From contig JAPEIS010000008.1 in the NCBI GenBank assembly GCA_029531795.1, positions 1,302,001 through 1,366,000 of the forward strand: 64,000 nucleotides of DNA, given 5' to 3'. The stretch comes from Sclerotinia nivalis. Lineage: Eukaryota > Ascomycota > Leotiomycetes > Helotiales > Sclerotiniaceae. Shown piece by piece: positions 47,702 through 58,195 of the stretch. Below the pieces are notes generated by a model. The model was not told the DNA's origin. It saw nothing but the letters and a program-made list of their open reading frames with translations, and ran no database searches. A program made the position numbers and the translations under genes. Position 1 is the stretch's first letter. Each line of letters opens with the position of its first letter.

Positions 47702-49277
47702 TCAATACTCATCCTCAGGGCTCTCCCCATTACGGTACAACCACAATCTACTAAAAAGTTTGACCTGGAACTCTCTCATGGCATCTATCCCCGGTTTCCC
47801 TTCCTCCGCTACATTCGCGCCTCTAAAACCCCCTTCCGGGTCCCTGACCAAAGAAACCTCCCAATCTTCTCTTCCCAGTCTATCTCCGGGCTTCACTCGA
47901 CCTCTACGTTCGACCACGCTATTCATAAACTCAGCGTCTTCGTCTACGCGCTCCAGTCCCCAGCTGTTATCTGGTCTTTGACCGGTACATCCACCGCCGC
48001 CTTGCAATCTCTCTCTTACGCGTTCGGAAAGTGGAAACATGGTGTCTAGATAGTGCTGTACGAACATATGACCGGTCTAAGCATTGAATAGTCAGCACAT
48101 AGATCAGGCATAGTCCCTCAAAGCTGTACTCACAGCTTCTACTTCAAAAATCCTTCCCATAAAACGCGCTGCGAATTTATCATGAGCATAATTATTGGCA
48201 AAGTGAAGTATTCCAATTCTAGAGACGATTTCATATGTATGCGCGTAGTGTTCAATGTGTGGGATGGACTTTCCATTCCTGTTCCGATTAGCGCGAGGTT
48301 CTACGGGTCTCTTCGAGCCAGCAGAATCCGCCGGTAATGACGGGTTAGTCAAGGCGCATTTCTGATATTCCCGGCGAAGATGCGGATTGTTGAAATGATT
48401 AGCGGCGTTTCCAAATGTGTAGACTTCAAGCTTTCGGAGAAGATCTTGAGGGATCTCGGCGAGAAGCCAGTCTATTATCATACTACCCTCAATGCCACCT
48501 TGTGAGTGGCATATAAGAATCACTCGCTCTACGTGCTTATCGTACAACTCGCCTTTGAGGATAGGGTAAGCGATGCGAATGTCGGTAGTGGCGTAATTGA
48601 GGTTGCGCTGGACCAGACATTCGATTAGGTCAAAAATAAAGCCATTGCTGCACTTAGTTAATAGGGTGCAAATACGGGACGAGAAAGACTTACGTTCTGT
48701 TGTGGATTCCCATGACAGGGCGGCCAAAGGTGAGGGCGAGACGATCCACGGAACATTTAAGCCAATGGCGTCTATCATTCTATTAGCCTACGACAGCAAC
48801 TTGATACACTCGCTAAAATTACCCTGTGCAAATACCATTCAAGTATAACCATCGCTCTTCAGCATGCTTGGCCCTTCCCTGGGCGTATTCACGAGCAGAT
48901 CCATAGGTCCTCACCGATCTCGGCCCATTCAAAACGTAACAAATTGAATAGTTGAATACCCAGAACGTGGTAAATCCTATGGCTACCGCCCATACTGGCA
49001 TCAAAACCCAGATAGGAATGGAAAGCAAAAACAATAGTTGCAGAAAGAACAGGAAAACGTGCAAACCAAGATCTCTGTTGTTCTTCCAAGTAAAAGATAA
49101 TTCGCAAAGATAACCAGAAAGAGCTGGAGTCCAAGGTTCAAAGACCTTGAAAAAATATCCGAGGTTTATAAAAACGAGCCATAGGTCAGCAAGAAGTAGC
49201 TTGAAAGGAGATCCAGTGTAAGATAAAGGGGTAATGAATATAGACCCAATTTGCGATGGGTAGAATTTGATGGCCAT
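47702..49277 (-). CDS. Fungal alpha/beta-hydrolase-like membrane protein
   Basis: Four exons (49277-48823, 48771-48694, 48647-48134, 48076-47702) give 473 residues. The first exon holds hydrophobic segments: 'LLLADLWLVFINLGYFF', then 'LGLHVFLFFLQLLFLLSIPIW' and 'VAIGFTTFWVFNYSICYVL'. The spliced middle reads 'VDRLALTFGRPVMGIHNRT' then GFIFDLIECLVQRNLNYAT, and 'VERVILICHSQGGIEGSMI' with a G/H-S-Q-G-G elbow like the G-x-S-x-G of lipases and esterases. 'EVYTFGNAANHFNNP' follows, also typical of this family. A substrate is not known. The family is widespread in filamentous fungi and appears uncharacterised. Convergent with VPS41. Introns of 51, 46 and 57 nt were placed to restore the conserved blocks. 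Confidence 0.78.
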
Positions 49278-50401
49278 GATTGATGACCCTGCTTAGGGAG
49301 TGACAGATGGGATAAACAGGAAAATGAAGATGCAGGACACGCAGGATAATGCGAGAGATATTGAAGATTTATGGAATGGTACATGAAGCATTTGTTTTGT
49401 TTCAGTGAAGGAAGGAATGTGACACGAAAATCTGGACCCTTTTTTCGGCAGGAGCCTTAATTAGAGGCTGGATGAATCACCCGACCGGGAAGCAACTTTG
49501 CTCTTGTGGCTTGACTCAAAATAGGTGATCTAGAGTACTCTATTAAACATAGGCGGAAGGTGCTATACTCAGCTCAGAGGCTGGGAATGCTTCCGCCGTT
49601 GTAGTCTCACCTCTCGGCGCTGTAGATAATTGACAGCTATCGGTGAAGAAACGGCCATTCTCGGAGAGTTTGCAGTGTTGGTTCTAGCTGGTCCTGTGCC
49701 GTGGTCATAAGTAGTAATAAAGAAATCAATTATGTATAATCGTTTAATTACTGGGAGGAGATGATACTTCAAATTCAGCTGTCCGCTCGTGCTTGTGTTT
49801 GCTTTGAGTGCGGGGTGCGGCGGGAACTTTTAACATCACAAGTCAGCACAGCATGCCCCCGGAAAATCCTCGGCTTCACATGCGTAACCACATGAGGCAT
49901 GTTTTATTTTCAACGTCAACAATTGGAAGGAGCAACCTAAGGGCCGGGCAGCATGGAAATCGAAATCAATGACTTTTGTACTTTAACACGACTGTTTTGA
50001 GCATCCTTGACTTGACATCTTAATATCTTCATTCTATAATCTTATGGCCCCCACGACCTTGACTACTGCGCCATTGTTTTGAGGCTGATTCTGCCTACCA
50101 CATATGCTAGATTACCCAATCTCTCAAGGCGCTTGAAATTGCTCGGCGGCGAAGATGTAGTGGAAGTGGGATCAGTGTCCTATGAAGGCTGATTTCGACC
50201 GTATTCGATTTCTCTGTGCCCTCATCTCCATTCTTTGAGACAGCGTTGTGCTACATGAAAGTTTCGCATCTTCTTTTTCCTATCTTCTCTTTTCGACACG
50301 AGCGGAAAGTCGTTCTCAAATCCATTCACCTCATAACACCAATGCTACTTGGGATAGTGGGTTGATCTCTATTCCCACGATGGAAAAAGCCGAGGCAAGC
50401 G
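49278..50401. other. Intergenic, nothing recognisable
   Basis: Upstream of the hydrolase-like gene. Short frames only. Confidence 0.5.
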
Positions 50402-50809
50402 ATGGGTGTTTTTCTCGGTCGATATCAAATAAGGTGGATTGCATGCGTAGCCTCAGAAGGACTTCAACTCCTCATTTCGCACGGGAACGATATCACCACA
50501 ATATATGAGAACTCATTAGGTCTTCATGCTTGCTTTATGAGCCACACAAACTTCCTTTATGAGAATATTGGTGAATACAATCTTGTCTCGCTGGAAGGCA
50601 CCATCACCTCATTGCCGCTACCCATCCGAAACGTCGGTGAAAGACTCATAATTCGTGGATCAGAGTTCGAAGGCTGCGAAACCACCACTAGGCGAGCCCA
50701 CGAGCCAACACGTCGGCAACAATGTGTCGATCACGACGGAAATATGATATGCACGGATCCCATGCCGGGTATTTTGGACATGGCGAGAGCGCTCAACACA
50801 CCAGGATAA
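50402..50809 (+). CDS. Small hypothetical protein (uncertain)
   Basis: An ATG-started frame of 135 residues with four Cys spread over the second half and no recognised domain. It has no signal peptide. The C-terminus reads CVDHDGNMICTDPMPGILDM. It may be a species-specific gene, an exon of one (upstream frames overlap), or chance. Confidence 0.25.
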   Translation: MGVFLGRYQIRWIACVASEGLQLLISHGNDITTIYENSLGLHACFMSHTNFLYENIGEYNLVSLEGTITSLPLPIRNVGERLIIRGSEFEGCETTTRRAHEPTRRQQCVDHDGNMICTDPMPGILDMARALNTPG

Positions 50810-51387
50810 CTCCTGGACTACAATCGCCAGATCTCTTCAGCATTGCCTGACTATATATAGCATAGTTTAGTACGGTATGTGCAACTACCAGCCAGAGAAA
50901 AGCAAAGAGTGATATTCTGTGAATGCAAAGGCATAAATGGCCATTTACGGAGTAAAGTATAATGATTTTATATTTTGAGCTGGAGTTATCACATACTAAC
51001 AGCGAGCACCGTATCATATTGATATGGATTCTGTTAACCAACTCCCTTGTTTTACATCGAGATCTTTGCATTTACTAAAATTATTTCTCTTCTTCAAATA
51101 ATGTATCATTATATATCATAAGATACTGTAACATATATAACATACATTAAAATGTAAAATACTGTGCTAAATACATGCCAAATCCACCACTGAATGCCTT
51201 TACTATTCTTCAACCTCATTTACAATTTTTGCTCCATCCAATATTAACTATTCTGTCCCTTCGTCTAGATCAATTCTCATTTATCATAACATGACGCATT
51301 TTCACCCTTTACCCCCCCCCCCCCCGGGGGGGCATCTCCTCTTCTATTACTCTCCTCCCAATTCCTTCGCCTTCCACCGTCCCCTCC
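50810..51387. other. AT-rich spacer with a C14G7 tract
   Basis: Downstream region of the Pro-rich gene. Very AT-rich around 51080-51180. Carries the homopolymer tract at 51312-51332. Confidence 0.5.
51312..51332. repeat. C14-G7 homopolymer tract
   Basis: Fourteen C followed directly by seven G, 56 bp beyond the stop of the minus-strand gene. It can fold on itself and is easy to miscount in sequencing. Confidence 0.9.
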
Positions 51388-52794
51388 TCACGAAGTAAAC
51401 ATCCCCAACTGCTTCTGCACATTCATCACCCTCCTCCATCTCTCCATCACCCCAAGCACACTCATAACGCCCATCAACTCAAACTCATCACCCAACCCCG
51501 CACTCCCGCTCTCCAACTCCAACCAGCGCATCATGCCCAATACTTTCCCTCTTTCCTTTCTCGGCCGTCTTTTCCGTTCCTTATCAGCCCAATCTTCGTT
51601 TCCGACTCCCACATATACGGCGATGGTTTCGCCGGTTGAACATCGCATGAGCTTCATTTTTACCCCTCCTTTTTTACTCGTCATTTCTTCGGGGACGGCG
51701 GCGAGTCCGACGTTTGGGGCGGAGGAGGAGGAGGAGGATACTTGGCGCCATTCGAATTTCTCTTTTACAAAGGTTCGGGGTAGGGTGTGGTAGAAGGCGT
51801 AGCGCTCGGCTGTAAATATTCCGCCTGTAGGGACTAATCTCTCAGTTTTATATCCTTGGGATCGAACGCCGAATGTAAGGGAGTCGCCGGGAGAGGTAGG
51901 TAGGTTGTAGGTTGTAGGCGGTGGCACAATGGCTTTTGAGGGTAGAGAAGATGAGGAGGGCGGAGTGAGCGGGGAGATGGGCCGTGTGGGTGGTGGGAGC
52001 GTGGTTATATCTGTTATGAGGGTAACGGTGTTGAAGCATGCGAAAGCGAGGAGGGGTGAATTGGGTGATGCGGTGGAATGGAGCGCTATATCCGGTTTGT
52101 TGCGGTTACCTGGGGGTGGTACGGCTGGAACGTTTTGGGGTGTGGATTGATGGATCGTGATATAAAATAGCGGTGGTGGTGACGGGAGGGGTTTTTGATT
52201 ATTGAATGCTGGTGGCGGTGATGATGGTGAGAGAAGAATATCAGATATCGAATTTCTCGTAAAAGTTAAATCTCGTGGAAATCTAATTCCGGAATTAGAT
52301 GGATTTATTGGAGTATGAGTTGCTATATTGCTCGGTGCATGCGTCGAAGGCGTAGTGGTATTAAACCGTGACGTTATCGCTGATATTGGAGTATGTGAAA
52401 AATTAGGCGAAGTGGGAGATCGTATAACTGCTTCCGGAGCATCTGAAGGTTTTATAACTGCCTCTGGGGCATCTGAAGGTTGTATCACTGCTTCCGGAGC
52501 ATCTGAATAGGTATAATCGAGAGGAGTTTCTACCACCTCGGGCGCGTCATGGTAATATGGTGTATGGTTCACGACTTCTGGGGCGTCGGAATAATGGAAT
52601 TTAGGAGTGAGTTCTTCGAGCGTCTCATGATAGTAAGATACAGTAGGACTTATGGATCCTACTGATTCATAGATGGATTCGGTAGATTCATAGCGATGAT
52701 ATGGAGGAGGAGTTTCGGATGTGGGGTAGAACCCCTCGTCGAAGCCCAGGACTTCTTTCCACTTAGATACCGATCTTGTCCGTCTCACAGACAT
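51388..52794 (-). CDS. Pro/Ser-rich fungal protein with DAPE(A/V)V repeats
   Basis: A single-exon gene for 468 residues. Residues 66-127 carry five D-A-P-E-[AV]-V units (starting at 70, 83, 98, 108 and 118), the last three as a tandem 10-residue repeat (SDAPEAVI[QKR]P). A long Pro/Ser/Thr-rich, probably disordered stretch follows (about 128-300). The final ~150 residues look folded: 'SLTFGVRSQGYKTERL', then 'KEKFEWRQ' and a 'MKLMRCSTGETIAVYVG' strand, ending in a helical C-terminus. DAPEV-type repeats occur in several uncharacterised ascomycete proteins. The KEKFEWR block resembles a tubby-like barrel; that is a guess. No signal peptide. Confidence 0.68.
   Translation of the reverse strand: MSVRRTRSVSKWKEVLGFDEGFYPTSETPPPYHRYESTESIYESVGSISPTVSYYHETLEELTPKFHYSDAPEVVNHTPYYHDAPEVVETPLDYTYSDAPEAVIQPSDAPEAVIKPSDAPEAVIRSPTSPNFSHTPISAITSRFNTTTPSTHAPSNIATHTPINPSNSGIRFPRDLTFTRNSISDILLSPSSPPPAFNNQKPLPSPPPLFYITIHQSTPQNVPAVPPPGNRNKPDIALHSTASPNSPLLAFACFNTVTLITDITTLPPPTRPISPLTPPSSSSLPSKAIVPPPTTYNLPTSPGDSLTFGVRSQGYKTERLVPTGGIFTAERYAFYHTLPRTFVKEKFEWRQVSSSSSSAPNVGLAAVPEEMTSKKGGVKMKLMRCSTGETIAVYVGVGNEDWADKERKRRPRKERGKVLGMMRWLELESGSAGLGDEFELMGVMSVLGVMERWRRVMNVQKQLGMFTS
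52417..52506 (-). repeat. Triplicated 30-bp coding repeat
   Basis: Three tandem 30-bp units encode SDAPEAVI[QKR]P within the Pro/Ser-rich gene. The copies differ at only a few positions. Confidence 0.8.
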
Positions 52795-54478
52795 TATTAC
52801 ATGTGTAAAGCTTCCTTCGTGATGTCGAATTCTAATGGAAGGATATTTGCAGCTAAATTTTTGATCGGAAACAGTTCAGTAGGCATGAGGTTGTGAACAC
52901 CAAAAATGTATGATGGTGTACGAAACGGTTAAGAATGATAGATAATAATGCAGCAGCAGATGAATTGGTAAGGTAAGGTAAGGTAAGTTAAGGTAAGGTT
53001 AAGGTAAAGAAAGTAAGGTATTGGTAGTAGTATACGAGTAGGTAATGTAAGGTTAATGTCGCACAGAAAATGAATTGCGGTTAAATTTCCAAAGTTGCAT
53101 ATGCCCAGTGCCCACACTGAAACGGCACAGCGTGAACTTTCATGCTGACCCCCCTATTGGTTATTGGCTATAATGATATCTGCTCCCTGTAACTTGGAAA
53201 GCGAACGAGACCACGCCAACAAAGCCAGCAAATGAACAAAACGCGAAAAGGTAAGCATTTTTCATTCGGGCATTAGTTCTAGGTGAAGTATGATGAACTT
53301 CATATCGTAAAATCTGACATGCATAGGTAATAGCTTGCTTATATCTATATCCACTATGAAAACCAGATCAGCGAGAATGTTTCCAGAGGAATGGAAGCTT
53401 AAGACAGCGCTTCGAAAATTTGCTGGCTGTGCTTTGCCTACTAGGTACGCCTCTCTTGTAAACTCCTACACGACTTTTCCATTAGAATGATTAGATGTTT
53501 CTAGATTGTTTAGAACTGGTGTTCGGCATTATCACAGGGCACCACGATGCATGACTTCGTTTTCATTTTCCATTTGTTGGTTCTGTTAAACCTTGAGATG
53601 TTTTTGCGGACATTGGTCAGAAAATGGCAAGGTTTGTGTACTCCGTATGTCAAAGCATGAGATAGGAAATAAGTGTGGGAGAGATGTAAATAAATGTAAG
53701 AGGTGACATCTCCGCCCTACCCCTGCATCCTCGTACAGGTACGGGAACCTGACCTACTATGTGGTCCATGTCCTGCTTGCCGGCAAATTTCACTCGAGGG
53801 TTCCTGAGCAGCTTGTGCATAGAAAGGAGCCAGAATGTTTGGTTGAATGTCAGAGTAGGGGAACCTACATTATCCCCTGCGTCAAGTGACAGCCCAGCCG
53901 ATGCAGAATGATTCCATCAGACCGGCTCAGCTAGATACATGAACGAATCCCTATCGATTAAGTGGACTTAGTGAACGTGAGAATAAGAACAGTTCAAGTT
54001 GAGAGTGGGATGGGATTGAAATTTGTTGATTTGAAATATTGAGTCTTGACGTCTAACGGTAAATTAAATGTTCATTGTTCCAAAGCGGGCTCCTGTAAGA
54101 TACAACATTTTATCACATTCGCTTCTTCCGAGTGGATAACTGATAGCTTCGATATGAACGATCTAATACGTCCTTAACCCGGGAATACTTGCCTAATAGA
54201 TATCACCTTGCTTTCTTGGAAATTACTCTCGAGCAGATTGTAACTATCTCGCTGAAGGTGGATGGATTAACCTTCAGACTATACTCTGTAGACTGTAGTC
54301 GATCCAATATAAAACATTAGCTTTATCTTATTCCTATACCTCGGTTGAATCAATTGACCCGAAATTTCATCTGATGTACCTTTGTACAAGGTACAAAAAA
54401 GGTACCGTCCATGAAGGGTTTAGAATAATCAGGGGTAACACGCCATCGGTCCCGTCCTGGCGCTTCGAGTTTTTGAAC
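52795..54478. other. Gene-poor stretch with GGTAA repeats
   Basis: Holds the promoter of the Pro/Ser-rich gene and a degenerate GGTAA array at 52966-53030. The rest shows no coding signal. Confidence 0.5.
52966..53030. repeat. Degenerate (GGTAA)n array
   Basis: A perfect GGTAA run of four units is followed by about seven diverged copies (GTTAA, GGTTAA). It lies about 170-240 bp upstream of the Pro/Ser-rich gene's ATG. A short related run is at 55496-55508. Confidence 0.75.
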
Positions 54479-54703
54479 TCACTGAGCCTCAAAGTCAATC
54501 CTTTTCCTCATCAATCTGTAGGATTGTCCCTTGACTAAGTTGAGTTGTGCTTCTATCGCGTCCAGTTCCTTCTCGGATAGCTTGGCAAAGATATATTTCT
54601 CGAATGTCCCTCGGATTGATAATTTCCTGATAAGTTCTCTCATTGTCCGAATTTGTTCTCGACTTTTTTCATTTAAGCTCTGTTCCCTGTCTTCCTGAGC
54701 AAA
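54479..54703 (-). CDS. Small charged helical protein (uncertain)
   Basis: The frame from the first ATG gives about 75 residues rich in Glu, Lys and Arg, with heptad-like spacing (MFAQEDREQSLNEKSREQ, then KLSEKELDAIEAQLNLV). Open sequence continues upstream to 54760, with a possible splice acceptor TTTTTTGGTAG. It may be the last exon of a gene on the minus strand; the frame at 54763-55023 would be its neighbour, but no join can be proven. Confidence 0.25.
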   Translation of the reverse strand, partial: FAQEDREQSLNEKSREQIRTMRELIRKLSIRGTFEKYIFAKLSEKELDAIEAQLNLVKGQSYRLMRKRIDFEAQ

Positions 54704-54760
54704 CATTTGAGCTCGGGCATCCAAACTACCAAAAAATACAACTACCACGCCCTGGTCCAA

Positions 54761-57700
54761 GTTTATTTAATAGCCCTCCAAAGAACGCCGTTTATCTTGT
54801 ACAACAACTTCCCCAACATTCTCCCGAGACAATGGTTAACAGAACCAATTGGTGTAACAACAGACATTGGCTTTTTGATATATCGAAAAAGTTTCCGGAT
54901 ATGTTCGTTCAATTTGACATAAAATATACTACCACCGTGTATACGTCCAGCCATCACACTACCACAGCAGATGCCGCTATAGGTGTCGTGGTAGAAGCTG
55001 TGCGTTGTGGATTTTCTTTGCATTAAAACGTGGCCACCATTCGAAGGTGGCTTAATATTTCCCGCACTTTTGCTTATGTCTATCTATGCATAAGCATATA
55101 GCAGACGCCGCACTGGAAGTATGACTTTATTGAATTCGCATCTTTGTCCAGAATGAATTATCTAGTGTTCATGACAGGGCAATGAAATACTATAGTTTCA
55201 TATAAAAAGTGGTTCAGGCATCGGAAGTCCGGTATTCCTGGGTACATACCGACACAAGGAGAAAAACCGATGCTCCTTGTAGCTTTTGTGCCGGTGGCAC
55301 ATAGTCATCATTTACGATGGAGGTAGCCTCCATAGTTTCGGGCGCTCCGATGATAGCATTCTGTATGCATGTCAGCCGTCATCCGAACCAAGACTTTGGG
55401 CCCGGGTTGTTTTCATTTAGACATATCTTTCTCCAAACCTTCATACCACGCATTTTAGCAACTGCGCGCATTTAGCATACCTAGTTGCTTTTCGCGGTAA
55501 GGTAAGGTTAAAATTTATTTCGTAAAATGAGTGTTTCTCCACACAATAACGAACAGCAATGTTGTTTGAGTAAAGCGCGATTGTAGAAGAAGACGATGAC
55601 AAACAAGTTCCGGCGACGCGGTCCATAATGCCGCTTATCTCCAGCATTGAAGTCGGCTATCACTTAGGTCGACCGCTCACAGTTCAGATAAAGCACATGA
55701 TGCTTTAGTGTATAATCCTGCTCAAATATTCTTGACTGATGGAGGCCTCAGGAATAGAGCATTGCCGGGTTGCAATCAACTTACCACTATTTTTTACGAG
55801 AAATAGGTGAACACTACTCCCTTTTAAGAAGTAACCATGTTGTCTCTGGACATTTGTCTTGGTATCAATACGCGCGGCAGGCGCGCATGTATATACCATG
55901 GCCACAGACAAGAGATCAGTTGGAACGATATAGAAGAACTTGTAGATTAATTGGTAAACACGTGGCTCTGAAGATGTAAGCAACCGGACGAAGACATCAA
56001 TCTAATTTGAGTCAATATGAAAAAAACAAAAAGCATGAAGCATTAAACCCAAAGATTGATTTTTCTGATTAAGCTTTCGCACATTCGAGGATGAGGTTCC
56101 CATCAATAATGGTAAAGATTTATCTCACCGCTTTCCCGACGCGACCTCTCTTCCCTTCCTACTCTATCGATTCACTACTCCTTCCAGGAGCCAAATTCTC
56201 CACCACCTACACCCTCAAACCACCTTCAACAACCAAAAAACGTGCTTATCAACCAATACAAACCATACCGTCCCACGCGGTGGGGATTTGTTCCGATTTG
56301 ACCTGACCAAACAACCATATTTGCCGCTCCTGCTCTCTCGGGGTGACGTTTGGATGTATGTGTATACATAAGGATTTTGATATCTACATGTTGCGAGTGG
56401 GAAATAATAGATTACTATCTGCAATGCAGCGTACGTAGCGAGTCGCTTAGTTGACTGTATGTGCAGGAGCGGGTTGAAGAATGATTACAGTTATTGAAGC
56501 TTCGTACCCTCTAAGTCAAGGTGCACTGTGTGAATTTCTTTATCTATATCTATACTCTAAACTTAGACGAGTCTGTTATGCGCGATTTCTGAATATATAT
56601 CAAATGTTACATCATGTAAGCTATAGGCAATAACGTATTATCATATATGATGGAAATAAATTTAGAAAGGTGATTTTCCATAGAATTATACGACAATCAC
56701 TCAAGAGGGGTGGACTTACGGCACAATCATGATTGCTCGCTGTTCCTGAATGGAGGGCGTCACCATTACACGCACAGATGGCTGTGCTCTATGAGCCTAG
56801 TGGTATTGTTACTCTCCGCCTCATCCTATCATTTGAATCAGTGCCGCCAAATTTTTCTCTTACATAAGTATATACTCTAGATTAATAAGATTTTGGGATG
56901 TGGATGCCGGTAATACACACATCAATTTCGGTCACTCATTCATTTCTGTAGAGCCAGCCACACCTTGAATCTAGTGTATCTTCGCTGCGCAATACTTCAC
57001 GCCCTGGACTGCCAAACCATCTGCTGCAGAAATATACTATACATATACGAAAGTACCTCGCACAATTGCTCATATACCTTCCAGGTTCCCCTTCGACAGC
57101 GAAACCATCTGAAAAGATGTTTCTTCCTCATGAGGACTTCGAGCAGACAAGAAATCTGTGAATCCAAGATATGAGCCCCGAGAAGATGACGAATGCTTCC
57201 AGGATCTTCTTGATGGCTCGAAAAATTCTGTTCTATGGGTTAAGCAAATGTCGAATCGTTCCCCTGCCCAAAGTTTTCATGGAAAACCATGGATTCGAGG
57301 TTATTACCGTGAGGAATTTCCCCAAAACTGTCGATATTTGCCCCATTGTGACATTCCTCTCCGGCAAATCCATATACATGACTAACCCATCCACTCCGCA
57401 TCCTTGACATTCAGATTATCAGACCCTTGACTAGCATCCTGGCTCCCTTATTGCAATGTTGCTACTCGCACAATCCAACATGGACTCGTAGAGCACTGAA
57501 AATCTTGGTAATTTCAACCAGACTCTGAAAAAAGATTCATCCCGAAATTTCCACCAACCCAAAAAGACAGGAGAAATAAATCTATTGACGCTAATTAATC
57601 TACAAGATATATTCACGAATCATCGTCCTAAAACCAAATCTCAAAATGTTTTGACCAAATTTGCCTAACATATAACATGAATATTCATTCTCCAATAATC

Positions 57701-58195
57701 CCCCACTCCTACACAGAATATTTCGCTAGAGACATTCTTGTCTTTGAAATTCGACTTTTTGGGTGTAGCAGAGAAGACGACGGCGTGATGCTTTCAACTC
57801 TAGGGACTCCGACTTATGAAAATTCGGCAGATGATATCGAGAACGATTCATCCAGCCATGTGGGAAATAAGAATGATGGCGATCGTAACAAACAATAAGT
57901 CTAATGGATCTTATCATTAGACGTTTTGAGACTTGTACACCGTGTTTCAGGCCGATAATCCCGTTGATCTCGCACTGGAACATATACCAAGGAAATTGGA
58001 ATTGTGTTTTTGAGAACTTGTGATGAAAAGTTTTATGTTCATATATCATGCAGATAAGACCTATATACTCCTATATTGTGCATCAAAGACGCCTAATTCC
58101 TGGTTTTTGGTACAAAGGATATTCTATCATACAATGATCTAGATCCGCACACCAACTCATCTTGACACTAATGAGTAGGGCATCCAAGCAAGGTT
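54761..58195. other. Long gene-poor stretch (3.4 kb)
   Basis: Short overlapping frames only; none has a recognised domain. The frame at 54763-55023 (minus) may belong to the uncertain gene just above. Mildly AT-rich. Confidence 0.4.
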
